Below are positions 17,254-25,466 of a stretch of DNA of 64,000 nt, piece after piece (position 1 is the first letter of the stretch; each line of letters starts with the position of its first letter). Source of the DNA: Tenacibaculum caenipelagi (lineage in GTDB: Bacteria; Bacteroidota; Bacteroidia; Flavobacteriales; Flavobacteriaceae). The position numbers and the translations under genes are program-made. The stretch covers positions 1-64,000 of the forward strand of contig NZ_SNYH01000005.1 in the NCBI RefSeq assembly GCF_004363005.1, written 5' to 3'. Below the pieces are notes generated by a model. The model made no database searches, was not told where the DNA came from, and saw only the letters and a program-made list of their open reading frames with translations.

Positions 17254-17264
17254 CTAATTAAAAT

Positions 17265-18617
17265 TTACTTCCTCTTTTGATTTAAAGGAACTGGTCTTTC
17301 TTGTTTTATTACAGGCTTTCCATGTAAGTCAAAATCTCCAGCATCGAAAATTTCTATATCAATAAACTCTCCTAGTTTGATATAATACTCACGAGCATCT
17401 ACAATGACATCATTATCTACATCTGGTGAGTCAAATTCGGTACGTCCGTAGTAATATTCACCATCTTTTCTATCGAATAAACATTTGAATGTCTTTCCTA
17501 TCTTTTCTTGATTTAATTCCCAAGAAATTTGCGACTGTACTTCCATAATTTCATTCACACGTCTGAACTTTACATCCGCAGGTACATCATCTTCTAAAAC
17601 ATATGCACCTGTGTTCTCTTCATGAGAGTATTCAAAAGCTCCTAAACGTTCAAAACGCATCTCCTCTACCCAATCTTTCAACTCTTGGAATTGCTCTTCA
17701 GTTTCTCCTGGATATCCAACAATTAACGTCGTACGAATTGCCATATTTGGCACTGCTTCACGGAATTTATGAATCAACACAGTCGTTTTCTCATGTGTCG
17801 TACCACGCTTCATCGATTTTAAAATCTCGGTATTGATGTGCTGTAACGGAATGTCTAAATAATTACAAACCTTTGGTTCGTTCTTCATGACTTCCAACAC
17901 ATCCATTGGAAAACCTGTAGGGAAAGCATAGTGCAAACGAATCCACTCAATTCCGTCAACTTTCACCAATTCTTTTAATAAACCTGCTAAAGCACGTTTT
18001 TTATAAATATCTAACCCGTAATAAGTTAAATCTTGCGCAATTAACATGATTTCTTTAATCCCTTTTTCTGCCAGCTTGGTAGCTTCGGTAACCAAATCTT
18101 CAATTGGAGTAGAAACATGTTTACCACGCATTAACGGAATAGCACAAAACGAACATGGACGGTCACAACCTTCAGCAATTTTTAAATACGCATAATGATC
18201 TGGAGTCGTTGTTAAACGCTCACCTATTAACTCATGCTTATAATCTGCTTCCAAAACTTTTAACAAGTTTGGTAAATCGTGCGTACCAAAATACTGATCT
18301 ACATTGGTAATTTCAGCTTCTAAATCTGGCTTATAGCGCTCGCTTAAACAACCGGTAACAAACACTTTATCCACTTCACCTTCCTCTTTCTTTTGTGCGT
18401 AGTGCAAGATAGTCTCCACACTTTCTTCTTTAGCTTTACCTATAAAACCACACGTATTGATTACTACAATATTTCCTTCGTCATTTTCATCTTCATGAAC
18501 CACATCTTTACCATTGGCTTTTAACTGCCCCATTAACACTTCACTATCGTAAACGTTTTTTGAGCAACCTAAAGTAACTACGTTGATTTTGTTTTGTTTT
18601 GTTGTTTTAGTACGCAT
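17265..18617 (-). CDS. rimO: Ribosomal protein S12 methylthiotransferase RimO
   Basis: A radical SAM enzyme that methylthiolates the conserved Asp of ribosomal protein uS12. The 450-aa protein has the UPF0004 domain with Cys18, Cys56 and Cys90 for the auxiliary Fe-S cluster, the radical SAM motif CDRPCSFC (Cys151, Cys155, Cys158), and a C-terminal TRAM domain. In related flavobacteria, as I remember them, rimO directly follows ftsY; here 5.9 kb of accessory DNA lies between them. A -7 element TATCTTTG lies at 18638-18645. Confidence 0.97.
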   Translation of the reverse strand: MRTKTTKQNKINVVTLGCSKNVYDSEVLMGQLKANGKDVVHEDENDEGNIVVINTCGFIGKAKEESVETILHYAQKKEEGEVDKVFVTGCLSERYKPDLEAEITNVDQYFGTHDLPNLLKVLEADYKHELIGERLTTTPDHYAYLKIAEGCDRPCSFCAIPLMRGKHVSTPIEDLVTEATKLAEKGIKEIMLIAQDLTYYGLDIYKKRALAGLLKELVKVDGIEWIRLHYAFPTGFPMDVLEVMKNEPKVCNYLDIPLQHINTEILKSMKRGTTHEKTTVLIHKFREAVPNMAIRTTLIVGYPGETEEQFQELKDWVEEMRFERLGAFEYSHEENTGAYVLEDDVPADVKFRRVNEIMEVQSQISWELNQEKIGKTFKCLFDRKDGEYYYGRTEFDSPDVDNDVIVDAREYYIKLGEFIDIEIFDAGDFDLHGKPVIKQERPVPLNQKRK

Positions 18618-18637
18618 ATTGTAAAAAATTCAGTGTG

Positions 18638-18645
18638 CAAAGATA
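18638..18645 (-). promoter_or_regulatory. Candidate -7 element for rimO
   Basis: Reverse strand TATCTTTG, an exact TAnnTTTG match 21 nt before the rimO start. Its own promoter fits the loss of linkage to ftsY. Confidence 0.5.
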
Positions 18646-18681
18646 CAGCCTAAAAAAGTTATTCGAAATATATTTTTATTT

Positions 18682-18689
18682 TATATTTG
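18682..18689 (+). promoter_or_regulatory. Candidate -7 element for the Fn3 lipoprotein gene
   Basis: TATATTTG matches TAnnTTTG exactly, 31 nt before the ATG at 18721; a near-match TTA stands in the -33 position. Confidence 0.5.
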
Positions 18690-18720
18690 ACTCATTATAA
18701 ACTCAAATACTTATTATGCT

Positions 18721-19488
18721 ATGAAAAAAATATTATTAGTTTTTATTATTCTTTTATCAATCTCGTGTTCTAATAATGATGGGGATAATACAGTAGGTAC
18801 AGAACCTGAATTTAACTGCCACAAACCCACATCATTAAAAATAGACCCATATTATACAACCGCTAATTCTGCTGTATGCGAATGGTATGATAGTAATAAT
18901 TCTCAATTATTCAATATAGAATACGGTCCTAGAGGCTTTTCTATTGGCAGCGGTACCAGAGTAAACAGTGGAGAGCTTTATAAAAAAATCACTGAACTTA
19001 ATAGTAATACTGAATATGACTTTTATGTTCGATCTAACTGTGGAGGCGAAAATTATAGTGAATGGGCAGGACCACACAGTTTTATTACTAAGTCAGGTAC
19101 TGTTTCTGATTCTTTTACTGGTAATTACTTAATCGAAGAAATTACAAATATAGATTCTAATGGCCCTGTATTATCTAATGGCTCAATTGTAACTTTAAGT
19201 ATAAGTGGTCAAGATAATAGGCGTAAATTTGACACCAAATTTTTCCCTGACAATTGTAGTCCTATATATACTTTTTATTTTGTCCTTCAAGAAAATGGAA
19301 CCTTAAACGTTCCTCTACTTCAATCTGCTTGCTCATGCAATGGAAGTTATTATTTTGGTCCCTCTAATGAAGATAGTAGTTATAACCTTAATAACGATAG
19401 TGTTTTTTATTTGAAGTTTTCATCAGATGTTTATAATGACTGTTCTAGTGGAGTAAAACAGGTTACTTATAAATTTACAAAACAATAA
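18721..19488 (+). CDS. Fibronectin type III-like lipoprotein
   Basis: A 255-aa lipoprotein (MKKILLVFIILLSISC, Cys16) with one Fn3-like domain (about 35-115) ending in the usual YDFYVRSNCGG and WAGPHSF elements, and a Cys-containing C-terminal domain (about 125-255) with no recognised family. Fn3 lipoproteins of this kind are common, variable surface proteins in Flavobacteriia. It lies in the accessory segment between rimO and ftsY. Confidence 0.8.
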   Translation: MKKILLVFIILLSISCSNNDGDNTVGTEPEFNCHKPTSLKIDPYYTTANSAVCEWYDSNNSQLFNIEYGPRGFSIGSGTRVNSGELYKKITELNSNTEYDFYVRSNCGGENYSEWAGPHSFITKSGTVSDSFTGNYLIEEITNIDSNGPVLSNGSIVTLSISGQDNRRKFDTKFFPDNCSPIYTFYFVLQENGTLNVPLLQSACSCNGSYYFGPSNEDSSYNLNNDSVFYLKFSSDVYNDCSSGVKQVTYKFTKQ

Positions 19489-19515
19489 AATAGAATAGAA
19501 TAGAATATATTTAAT

Positions 19516-19555
19516 AAAAAGAAAAAGCAGCTTTAAAAAGCTGCTTTTTCTTTTT
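19516..19555 (+). terminator. Strong terminator after the Fn3 lipoprotein gene
   Basis: Nineteen-bp perfect arms (19516-19534 and 19537-19555) centred on GCAGCTT/AAGCTGC with a 2-nt centre, ending in a T-run. Nearly symmetric, so it may act in both directions. Confidence 0.92.
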
Positions 19556-19570
19556 ATTAGTTTTCCTTTT

Positions 19571-19648
19571 CTACTTAAAAAACGAATCTACAAACCTTTG
19601 TTAGTTAAACGCTTATAAATCATCAATACCCTTTCCTACTCCAATATA
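19571..19648 (-). pseudogene. Decayed duplicate of the ftsY 3' end
   Basis: Read on the reverse strand, 26 codons align without gaps to the last 26 codons of the live ftsY (24513-24590). The remnant keeps YIGVG, GIDDL and the very end FVDSFFK plus TAG, but two sense codons have become TAA (CAA to TAA and AAA to TAA). Similarity stops abruptly on both sides. It has the same orientation as ftsY and is separated from it by 4.9 kb, so the pair forms a direct repeat around five accessory genes. Confidence 0.93.
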
Positions 19649-19770
19649 CTATGAAGAAACTCTCTTTTATTTACCCATTTAAGACTAGCTTGATTTTTAG
19701 TCCTGTTTTAGATAACTTCGTTATTAGAGAATATGCACTTAAAAACTAAATTAATCGCTATCAAACACTA

Positions 19771-20346
19771 ATGAACGAACTCAAAAAATTGCTACAGGAT
19801 TTAATCGGACTCACAGAAGATGAGTTTCAAACATTTTACAATCAATTAGAAAGAAAAGAATACAAAGCAAAAACGTTAGTGATTGAAGAAGGAAAGACCA
19901 CTAAGGATTTATACTTTATAGAATCTGGTTTTTTTAGAACATTTAAAAATATTGAAGACAAAGAGTTTACCACCTACTTTGCTTGTGACAAGCAGTTTAT
20001 AACAGTTTTTGATAGTTTTATATACCAAATCCCTTCTCACGAATTTTTAGAAGCTATTGAAGACAGTACTGTATATAAAATATCTTTTAAAAGTTTAACC
20101 CAATTATATAAAGAATCTCCCAATTTTGAGAAGTTTGGAAGAATCTTAGCAGAGAGAAATCATCTTTGTGCACAACAAAGAGCTTTAACTATGCAAACAA
20201 AATCGGGCAAGAAAAAGTATTTAGATTTTATAAAGAACTACGATAAAAAAATTGTTTTGAGGGCGCCTCAATACCAAATCGCTAGCTTTCTTGGTATAGC
20301 TGCTGAATCACTCAGTAGAATTCGAAAAGAAGTTGTCATTTCCTAA
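19771..20346 (+). CDS. Crp/Fnr family transcriptional regulator
   Basis: A 191-aa regulator with an N-terminal effector barrel (ESGFFRTF, EFTTYFACDKQFI) and a C-terminal winged helix with IASFLGIAAESLSRIRKEV. It resembles the regulator at 16619-17194 in length and in the recognition helix. It is followed after 66 nt by the SMP-30-like gene, which it may control. It lies within the ftsY-flanked accessory segment. Confidence 0.88.
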   Translation: MNELKKLLQDLIGLTEDEFQTFYNQLERKEYKAKTLVIEEGKTTKDLYFIESGFFRTFKNIEDKEFTTYFACDKQFITVFDSFIYQIPSHEFLEAIEDSTVYKISFKSLTQLYKESPNFEKFGRILAERNHLCAQQRALTMQTKSGKKKYLDFIKNYDKKIVLRAPQYQIASFLGIAAESLSRIRKEVVIS

Positions 20347-20412
20347 CATTTGTCAAGATAAAAATAGTTTCCTCTCATTTTCTTTGTCCTTATAAATTAT
20401 AAAATAAATACA

Positions 20413-21516
20413 ATGAAAATCGTATCGATAGCAAAATATGCTATTCTCTTATGCTTGGCTATTTTTATAGCTAGTGTTACATTTAAATCTTGTTCAATTA
20501 GCCCTGAAGCTTGGTCTCCAGCAGCTCCTCCAAAATTAGAAGGTGTGCTCCTTGAAAATAAACTACTAAGTTCCACCAAACATATCAATTTAGACGGTTG
20601 GTATGGTCCTGAGGACATTGCAGTAGATAATCAAGGAAATCTATATTGTGGAGTTCATATTTCTGAAACAAATTTTTCAGATGGTCGAATTTTAAAGATT
20701 GCCCCATCAGGAAAAGTTTCTGTCTTTTGTAATACGGGATCTTGGGTTGCTGGACTGCATTTTGACAGCAATCAAAACCTAATTGCATGTGACTTAGAAA
20801 GAGGTTTAATTAGTGTTGACAAAAACGGAAAGATCACAACTTTAGCAAGCGAAGATGAAAATGGAAACAAATTTCTTATCCCCAATGATGTAGACATTGC
20901 TTCGGATGGAATTATATATTTTACCAATACTTCTTCAAAAATACCTTTTAGCAGAACACATATTTGGAAGCTTTTAATGGAATCGAAACCCGATGGAGGC
21001 CTTTATAGTTATGACCCTAAAACTAAACAAGTAAAAACACTTATAGATGGTACTTATTTCGGAAACGGTGTTGCTGTTTCTCAAAATGATGACTTTGTTC
21101 TAATGGTAGATTTAGCGAAATATAGAATACTAAGATACTGGTTAAAAGGAAATCAGAAAGGAACAACAGATGTATTCTTAGACAACTTACCTGGTTTTCC
21201 TAATGGAGTTTCTAGAAGGTCTGATGGTAGCTTTTGGCTTGGTTTTTCAACTAAAAGGGATTCTTCTTTGGATGAAATACATCCTAAACCACTTGTAAAA
21301 AAGTTAGTTTATGGTCTCCCACTATTTTTACAACCTAAAGTAGCTCCTTATGGAATGATAATGCATTTGAGTAATGATGGGAAAATCTTAAAAACTTATT
21401 ATGATACTACTGGTAAAGTTGTATCAGAAGCAAGTTCTGTTGAAGAACATAATGGATATCTTTATCTTGGTGGAGATGTATCTGGTTATATTGGAAAATA
21501 CAAATTAGAGAATTAA
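20413..21516 (+). CDS. SMP-30/gluconolactonase/strictosidine-synthase-like protein
   Basis: A 367-aa protein with an N-terminal hydrophobic anchor (about 5-27, ending FKSCS) and a six-bladed propeller of the SMP-30/LRE and strictosidine-synthase-like superfamily. Characteristic segments are GPEDIAVDNQGNLYCG, the NDVDIASDGIIYFTNTS metal-site motif and the FPNGVSRRSDGSFWLG strand. Family members are calcium-dependent hydrolases such as lactonases and arylesterases; the substrate here is unknown. It is probably co-transcribed with the Crp/Fnr gene and ends at a terminator. Confidence 0.85.
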   Translation: MKIVSIAKYAILLCLAIFIASVTFKSCSISPEAWSPAAPPKLEGVLLENKLLSSTKHINLDGWYGPEDIAVDNQGNLYCGVHISETNFSDGRILKIAPSGKVSVFCNTGSWVAGLHFDSNQNLIACDLERGLISVDKNGKITTLASEDENGNKFLIPNDVDIASDGIIYFTNTSSKIPFSRTHIWKLLMESKPDGGLYSYDPKTKQVKTLIDGTYFGNGVAVSQNDDFVLMVDLAKYRILRYWLKGNQKGTTDVFLDNLPGFPNGVSRRSDGSFWLGFSTKRDSSLDEIHPKPLVKKLVYGLPLFLQPKVAPYGMIMHLSNDGKILKTYYDTTGKVVSEASSVEEHNGYLYLGGDVSGYIGKYKLEN

Positions 21517-21520
21517 AATA

Positions 21521-21545
21521 AAAACTCCCAAATTGGGAGTTTTTC
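21521..21545 (+). terminator. Terminator after the SMP-30-like gene
   Basis: Eleven-bp perfect arms AAAACTCCCAA (21521-21531) and TTGGGAGTTTT (21533-21543), single-base loop, T-run after it. Confidence 0.88.
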
Positions 21546-21557
21546 ATATATTGTCTA

Positions 21558-21680
21558 TTAGTTATAATCAACTGGTGCCTTTCTTACTTTCTTTATTTGT
21601 TCAAATGCATATGTTAGTTGTAATAGTTCAGTTTTTCCTATAAAAGCTAAACTTATCGAACTCCTGCTTCTAAATTCTAA
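21558..21680 (-). pseudogene. C-terminal remnant of an amidase gene
   Basis: The reverse strand encodes an open stretch SISLAFIGKTELLQL, then TYAFEQIKKVRKAPVDYN and a stop at 21558-21560. This is the typical end of amidase-signature enzymes (pattern: FIG, then LL..AYAFEQ). Nothing upstream encodes the Ser-Ser-Lys catalytic region; only about 35-40 codons remain, between the SMP-30-like gene and hxlR. It is the third gene 3'-end fragment in the window. The family call comes from the motif only. Confidence 0.72.
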
Positions 21681-21697
21681 TAATTGACAATTCTTAA

Positions 21698-22045
21698 CTA
21701 TTGCTTAGAATGATTTTTTATGGCAAAGTCACCCCAATCTGCAATAGACTGAACTATTGGAATTAAAGTTTGACCTAAATCAGTTAAAGAGTATTCTACT
21801 TTTAAAGGTGGTTTTGATGTATACACCTTTCTTTTAATTACTCCGTCTTCTTCTAATGCTTTCAACTGCAAACTTAAAGTTCGTTCTGTAACCATTGGAA
21901 TTTCTTTCCGTAATTCACCATAACGAAGCTTTCCTTTAATTAAGTGGTAAAGAATTACAGTTTTCCATTTACCTCCTATTATTCCCATCGTTAAACTAGT
22001 ACAACAAGGAAATTCTTTTCCTTTAAACTTAAGTGTTTTAGACAT
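21698..22045 (-). CDS. HxlR family winged-helix transcriptional regulator
   Basis: A 115-aa regulator with the HxlR signature: CSLTMGIIGGKWKTVILYHL near the N terminus (with the conserved Cys), then ELRKEIPMVTERTLSLQLKALEEDGVI and YSLTDLG. Such proteins respond to electrophiles or redox stress and often repress a divergent oxidoreductase. Here the divergent gene is a nitroreductase, and ACTATAAT-type repeats overlap the shared promoter region, so autorepression and control of that gene are likely. Confidence 0.93.
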   Translation of the reverse strand: MSKTLKFKGKEFPCCTSLTMGIIGGKWKTVILYHLIKGKLRYGELRKEIPMVTERTLSLQLKALEEDGVIKRKVYTSKPPLKVEYSLTDLGQTLIPIVQSIADWGDFAIKNHSKQ

Positions 22046-22084
22046 TTATACTTCTATATTTTATACTATCATTTTTGACCGTTA

Positions 22085-22134
22085 TTGCAAAGATAAAATA
22101 CTATAATTACTTTTGCTACTATAATTTTTATAGT
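22085..22134 (+). promoter_or_regulatory. Nitroreductase promoter with HxlR-type operator repeats
   Basis: TTG (22085-22087), 20 nt, then TACTTTTG (22108-22115) matches the Bacteroidetes consensus. ACTATAAT at 22100-22107 abuts the -7 box, and a 17-nt palindrome ACTATAATTTTTATAGT follows at 22118-22134. On the reverse strand TATCTTTG (22088-22095) is a candidate -7 box for hxlR, so both promoters share the operator region. Confidence 0.75.
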
Positions 22135-22153
22135 TTAATTAAAAAAATAAAAT

Positions 22154-22753
22154 ATGAGTTTTATAGAATTAATGCAGCAACGTTATACGACTAAAAAATA
22201 CAATGCTTCAAAAAAAATTGAGTCTGAAAAAATTAAGGAATTACAACAAGTTTTACAATTAAGTCCCTCATCAATAAACAGTCAACCTTGGAAGTTTACT
22301 TTTGTTTCTGATACTAATACTAAAAAGAAGCTTTCTGAAGTATCGTGGTTAAATGCTAGCAAAGTTATTGAGAGTGATACTATTGTAGTATTTAACCGAA
22401 TTGATAACATTAAGTTGTTTGAACAACAAATTGAAGAAGAGTTACCTGAAGCAATGGTTAATTATTATAAAGAATTTATAAAACCGAAACCTGAAGAAGA
22501 AATTAAGGCATGGTTTGACAAACAAGTTTATTTAGCAGTGGGAGTTTTTTTAAGTGCCTGTGCAGAAATGGGAATTGATGCTACTCCAATGGAAGGTATT
22601 GAACCAAAGAACTATGACAAGATTTTGGATAACGAAAACTATGCAACTCTTGTTGCTGTAGCTATTGGATATAGAGATAACGAAGACTTTAATCAGCCTA
22701 ATAAAAAACCTAAATCAAGATTGGCTTTCAATAAGGTTATTCAAACAGTTTAA
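22154..22753 (+). CDS. Nitroreductase family oxidoreductase (NfsB-like)
   Basis: A 199-aa FMN-dependent NAD(P)H nitroreductase-fold enzyme. Visible family features are the N-terminal RYTTKKYN (FMN phosphate contact), SPSSINSQPW (FMN-binding loop) and the C-terminal AIGYRDNEDF. These enzymes reduce nitro compounds, quinones or flavins. It is divergent from hxlR across 108 nt that holds a consensus promoter and operator repeats, so it is most likely induced when HxlR is inactivated. Confidence 0.92.
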   Translation: MSFIELMQQRYTTKKYNASKKIESEKIKELQQVLQLSPSSINSQPWKFTFVSDTNTKKKLSEVSWLNASKVIESDTIVVFNRIDNIKLFEQQIEEELPEAMVNYYKEFIKPKPEEEIKAWFDKQVYLAVGVFLSACAEMGIDATPMEGIEPKNYDKILDNENYATLVAVAIGYRDNEDFNQPNKKPKSRLAFNKVIQTV

Positions 22754-22808
22754 GAAATAAAAAATTTAAAACTTTTGTTACTTGTATTAACTTAGACTAA
22801 AACCTAAA

Positions 22809-24404
22809 ATGAATATTTTATTAAAAATTGCTCTATCCTTTTTATTTCTTTTTTATACTAGTACTGCTATGTATGCCCAAGCTAAACTTGAAAAAAGTTT
22901 AATTACTGGAAAAGAAATCAATAAAATTATTTCGCCTTCAGAAAAACATACTTATACTTTCAAGTTAGAAAATGGTATGGCCATTATTGGAGAGTTAATT
23001 CAAAAAGAGATAGATCTTGTTATCGATATTTATAATCCAGACGACGTATTTTTAAAACAGATTGATAGTCCAAATGGAAAAAATGGCATAGAACCCATCG
23101 ATTTAACAGCAAACAAATTTGGGGTGTACAAACTAGTTGTTCATTCGCTAGATAAAAATTCTACCAAGGGAAGCTATACTTTACAAATTCAGCAAATATT
23201 GAGCTTAAAGGACAATATGAAACGAATAGCTAAAAAAGAGCTTCCAACTAAGACCTTGTACAACTTATGGGAATCTTCATTAACCAATGATAACGCTATT
23301 GATGATTTTATCTCAAATCATACAGAAAAATATATTATTGAACCTATTGAAGGGGACAACAAGGAAATGTTAGTCACCTATTTCTGTGTTCCTCATAAAA
23401 ATACGGAATATGTAATGTTAAGTGGCGGACCTGATTTTTTAGGTTTACGTTTTCAAAAATTAACCAATACTAAATTATTTTTTGTTACTCAACGAGTTCC
23501 TAAAGACGCTCGTTTTAATTATGGATTCAATTATTTTAACTTAGATAAAGCAGGCCCTTATAATGAAATTGAATCAAGAAGTGTTGAACATGCTTATGAC
23601 GGGACTATAGAAATGCCGGAAGCTCCAAGACAAATTTATATTTCTGAAAAAGAAGGTGTAGCCAAAGGTAAACTTTTTCCTACTTCTCTATTCAGTGATA
23701 TTTTAAACGAAGAGCGAAAAATTTCTGTTCATACTCCAGCTAATTACAACTCCAACACCCCTCATAATCTACTCATTGTTTTTGATGGAGAGGCTTATGG
23801 AGGAAGACCTAACAGAAGGTCTAGAATACCAACTCCAACAATAATAGACAACTTAATGGCAGATAATAAAATTACTTCAACTGTTACCGTTTTAGTATGG
23901 TCAATGGGGAAAAGAGGCAAAGATTTAATAAATGAAAAGTTTGGTGATTTTATAGCAAAAGAACTTATTCCTTGGGCTCACTCTAAGTATAATATATATC
24001 CTCAAGCAAACAAAGTTGTTTTGGCAGGTTCAAGTAGAGGGGGTTTTGCTGCTAGCTATGTAGCATTAAAACATTCCAATTCTATAGGAAATGTACTTTC
24101 TCAATCTGGTTCTTATTGGATCAAAGGAACAAAGAATGAGAATCACTGGATATACCCTAAAGAAAATGGGAAACTTATAGATGCTTATAAAAAAAGTAAA
24201 TTATTACCTGTAAATTTTTATATGGATATTGGACTTTATGACGCAGGTGCATCCATGCTTGGAATGAACAGACAATTCAGAGATATATTGGAGTTAAAAG
24301 GTTATAAAGTAGATTATCGTGAGTTTAAAGGTGGACATAGTTATGTAAATTGGAGAGGAACACTTTCTGACGGAATTATCTCATTAATAGGTACTCATAA
24401 CTAA
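22809..24404 (+). CDS. Secreted Fes-like esterase with N-terminal pre-peptidase-type domain
   Basis: A 531-aa protein with a signal peptide (to about residue 24). Residues about 30-130 look like a bacterial pre-peptidase C-terminal (PPC) beta domain; the middle resembles the N-terminal domain of enterochelin esterase (FFVTQRVPKDARFNYG, VEHAYDGTIEMPEAP), and the C-terminal part is an alpha/beta-hydrolase with nucleophile motif GSSRGG and a terminal His in GGHSYVNWR. A role in releasing iron from siderophores is possible, but no iron genes are nearby. Confidence 0.85.
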   Translation: MNILLKIALSFLFLFYTSTAMYAQAKLEKSLITGKEINKIISPSEKHTYTFKLENGMAIIGELIQKEIDLVIDIYNPDDVFLKQIDSPNGKNGIEPIDLTANKFGVYKLVVHSLDKNSTKGSYTLQIQQILSLKDNMKRIAKKELPTKTLYNLWESSLTNDNAIDDFISNHTEKYIIEPIEGDNKEMLVTYFCVPHKNTEYVMLSGGPDFLGLRFQKLTNTKLFFVTQRVPKDARFNYGFNYFNLDKAGPYNEIESRSVEHAYDGTIEMPEAPRQIYISEKEGVAKGKLFPTSLFSDILNEERKISVHTPANYNSNTPHNLLIVFDGEAYGGRPNRRSRIPTPTIIDNLMADNKITSTVTVLVWSMGKRGKDLINEKFGDFIAKELIPWAHSKYNIYPQANKVVLAGSSRGGFAASYVALKHSNSIGNVLSQSGSYWIKGTKNENHWIYPKENGKLIDAYKKSKLLPVNFYMDIGLYDAGASMLGMNRQFRDILELKGYKVDYREFKGGHSYVNWRGTLSDGIISLIGTHN

Positions 24405-24445
24405 TTTTTACTTTTCTTCTATAGAACCCTATAAATTATAAGCAT

Positions 24446-24472
24446 AAAAAACTCCCTAAGTGGGAGTTTTTT
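24446..24472 (+). terminator. Terminator after the Fes-like esterase gene
   Basis: AAAAAACTCCC (24446-24456) pairs with GGGAGTTTTTT (24462-24472), 5-nt loop, A/T runs on both sides; it probably works for ftsY on the other strand as well. Confidence 0.85.
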
Positions 24473-24481
24473 ATTTATACT

Positions 24482-24507
24482 GAGATTCCTACCTACGCAG
24501 GAATAGC
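24482..24507. repeat. Short palindromic REP-like element beside ftsY
   Basis: The element has ATTCCT (24485-24490) and AGGAAT (24499-24504) arms around ACCTACGC. It resembles the intergenic CCTGCGCAGG-type elements of flavobacterial genomes, from memory. It lies 5 nt past the ftsY stop, at the boundary of the accessory segment. Confidence 0.5.
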
Positions 24508-24512
24508 ATTTA

Positions 24513-25466
24513 CTATTTAAAAAACGAATCTACAAATTCGTGTTTGTTGAACACTTGTAAATCATCAATACCTTCTCCTACTCCAATATATTTTACAGGA
24601 ATTTGAAATTGATCAGAAATACCAATTACAACTCCTCCTTTGGCTGTACCATCTAACTTAGTTACTGCTAATGAAGTTACCTCAGTTGCTTTGGTAAATT
24701 GTTTTGCTTGTTCAAAAGCATTTTGTCCTGTAGAACCATCTAATACTAACAACACATCATGTGGTGCATCTGGCACTACTTTTTGCATTACTCGTTTAAT
24801 CTTGGTTAGCTCATTCATTAAGTTTACCTTATTATGTAAACGACCTGCTGTATCAATAATAATTACATCGGCTCCATGATTAACACCTGATTGCACGGTA
24901 TCAAAAGCTACAGATGCTGGATCAGACCCCATTTCTTGACGTACAATTGGTACATCAGTTCTATCTGCCCAAACTTGTAACTGATCTATCGCAGCTGCTC
25001 TAAAAGTATCAGCAGCTCCTAAAATCACTTTTAAACCTTTCTTTTTAAACTGAGAAGCTAACTTACCAATCGTTGTTGTTTTTCCAACTCCATTCACTCC
25101 AACCACCATTAACACATATGGTTTACTGTTTACTGGAATAGTAAAATCGGTTTCATCTCCTGTATTCGTTTCTGACAGCAAACCTGCTATTTCTTCACGC
25201 AAAATTTGGTTTAACTCATCGGTTCCCAAATATTTATCGCGAGAAACACGTTCTTCGATTCTATCAATAATTTTAAGAGTCGTTTCTACTCCTACATCAG
25301 ACGACACTAATACTTCTTCTAAATTATCTAACACATCATCATCAACTTTTGCTTTTCCAGCAACTGCTTTTGATAATTTAGAGAAAAAACTTGATTTGGT
25401 TTTTTCTAATCCTTTATCTAAGGTTTCTTTTTTCTCTTTTGAGAAGATGTTTTTAAAAAAACTCAT
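24513..25466 (-). CDS. ftsY: Signal recognition particle receptor FtsY
   Basis: The SRP-receptor GTPase that docks SRP-ribosome complexes at the inner membrane. The 317-aa protein lacks the long acidic A domain of E. coli, as is usual in Bacteroidetes. The N-terminal helical bundle precedes G1 GVNGVGKT (123-130), DTAGR (205-209) and TKLD (269-272). It follows DUF4295, rpmG and rpmB, the normal order in the phylum. Downstream, where I would expect rimO, lies an accessory segment that contains a dead copy of the ftsY tail (19571-19648). Confidence 0.97.
   Translation of the reverse strand: MSFFKNIFSKEKKETLDKGLEKTKSSFFSKLSKAVAGKAKVDDDVLDNLEEVLVSSDVGVETTLKIIDRIEERVSRDKYLGTDELNQILREEIAGLLSETNTGDETDFTIPVNSKPYVLMVVGVNGVGKTTTIGKLASQFKKKGLKVILGAADTFRAAAIDQLQVWADRTDVPIVRQEMGSDPASVAFDTVQSGVNHGADVIIIDTAGRLHNKVNLMNELTKIKRVMQKVVPDAPHDVLLVLDGSTGQNAFEQAKQFTKATEVTSLAVTKLDGTAKGGVVIGISDQFQIPVKYIGVGEGIDDLQVFNKHEFVDSFFK

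Noticed and set aside
19491..19505. TAGAA repeated three times after the Fn3 lipoprotein stop
   Set aside because: A short simple repeat; too few units to suggest phase variation and outside any coding region.
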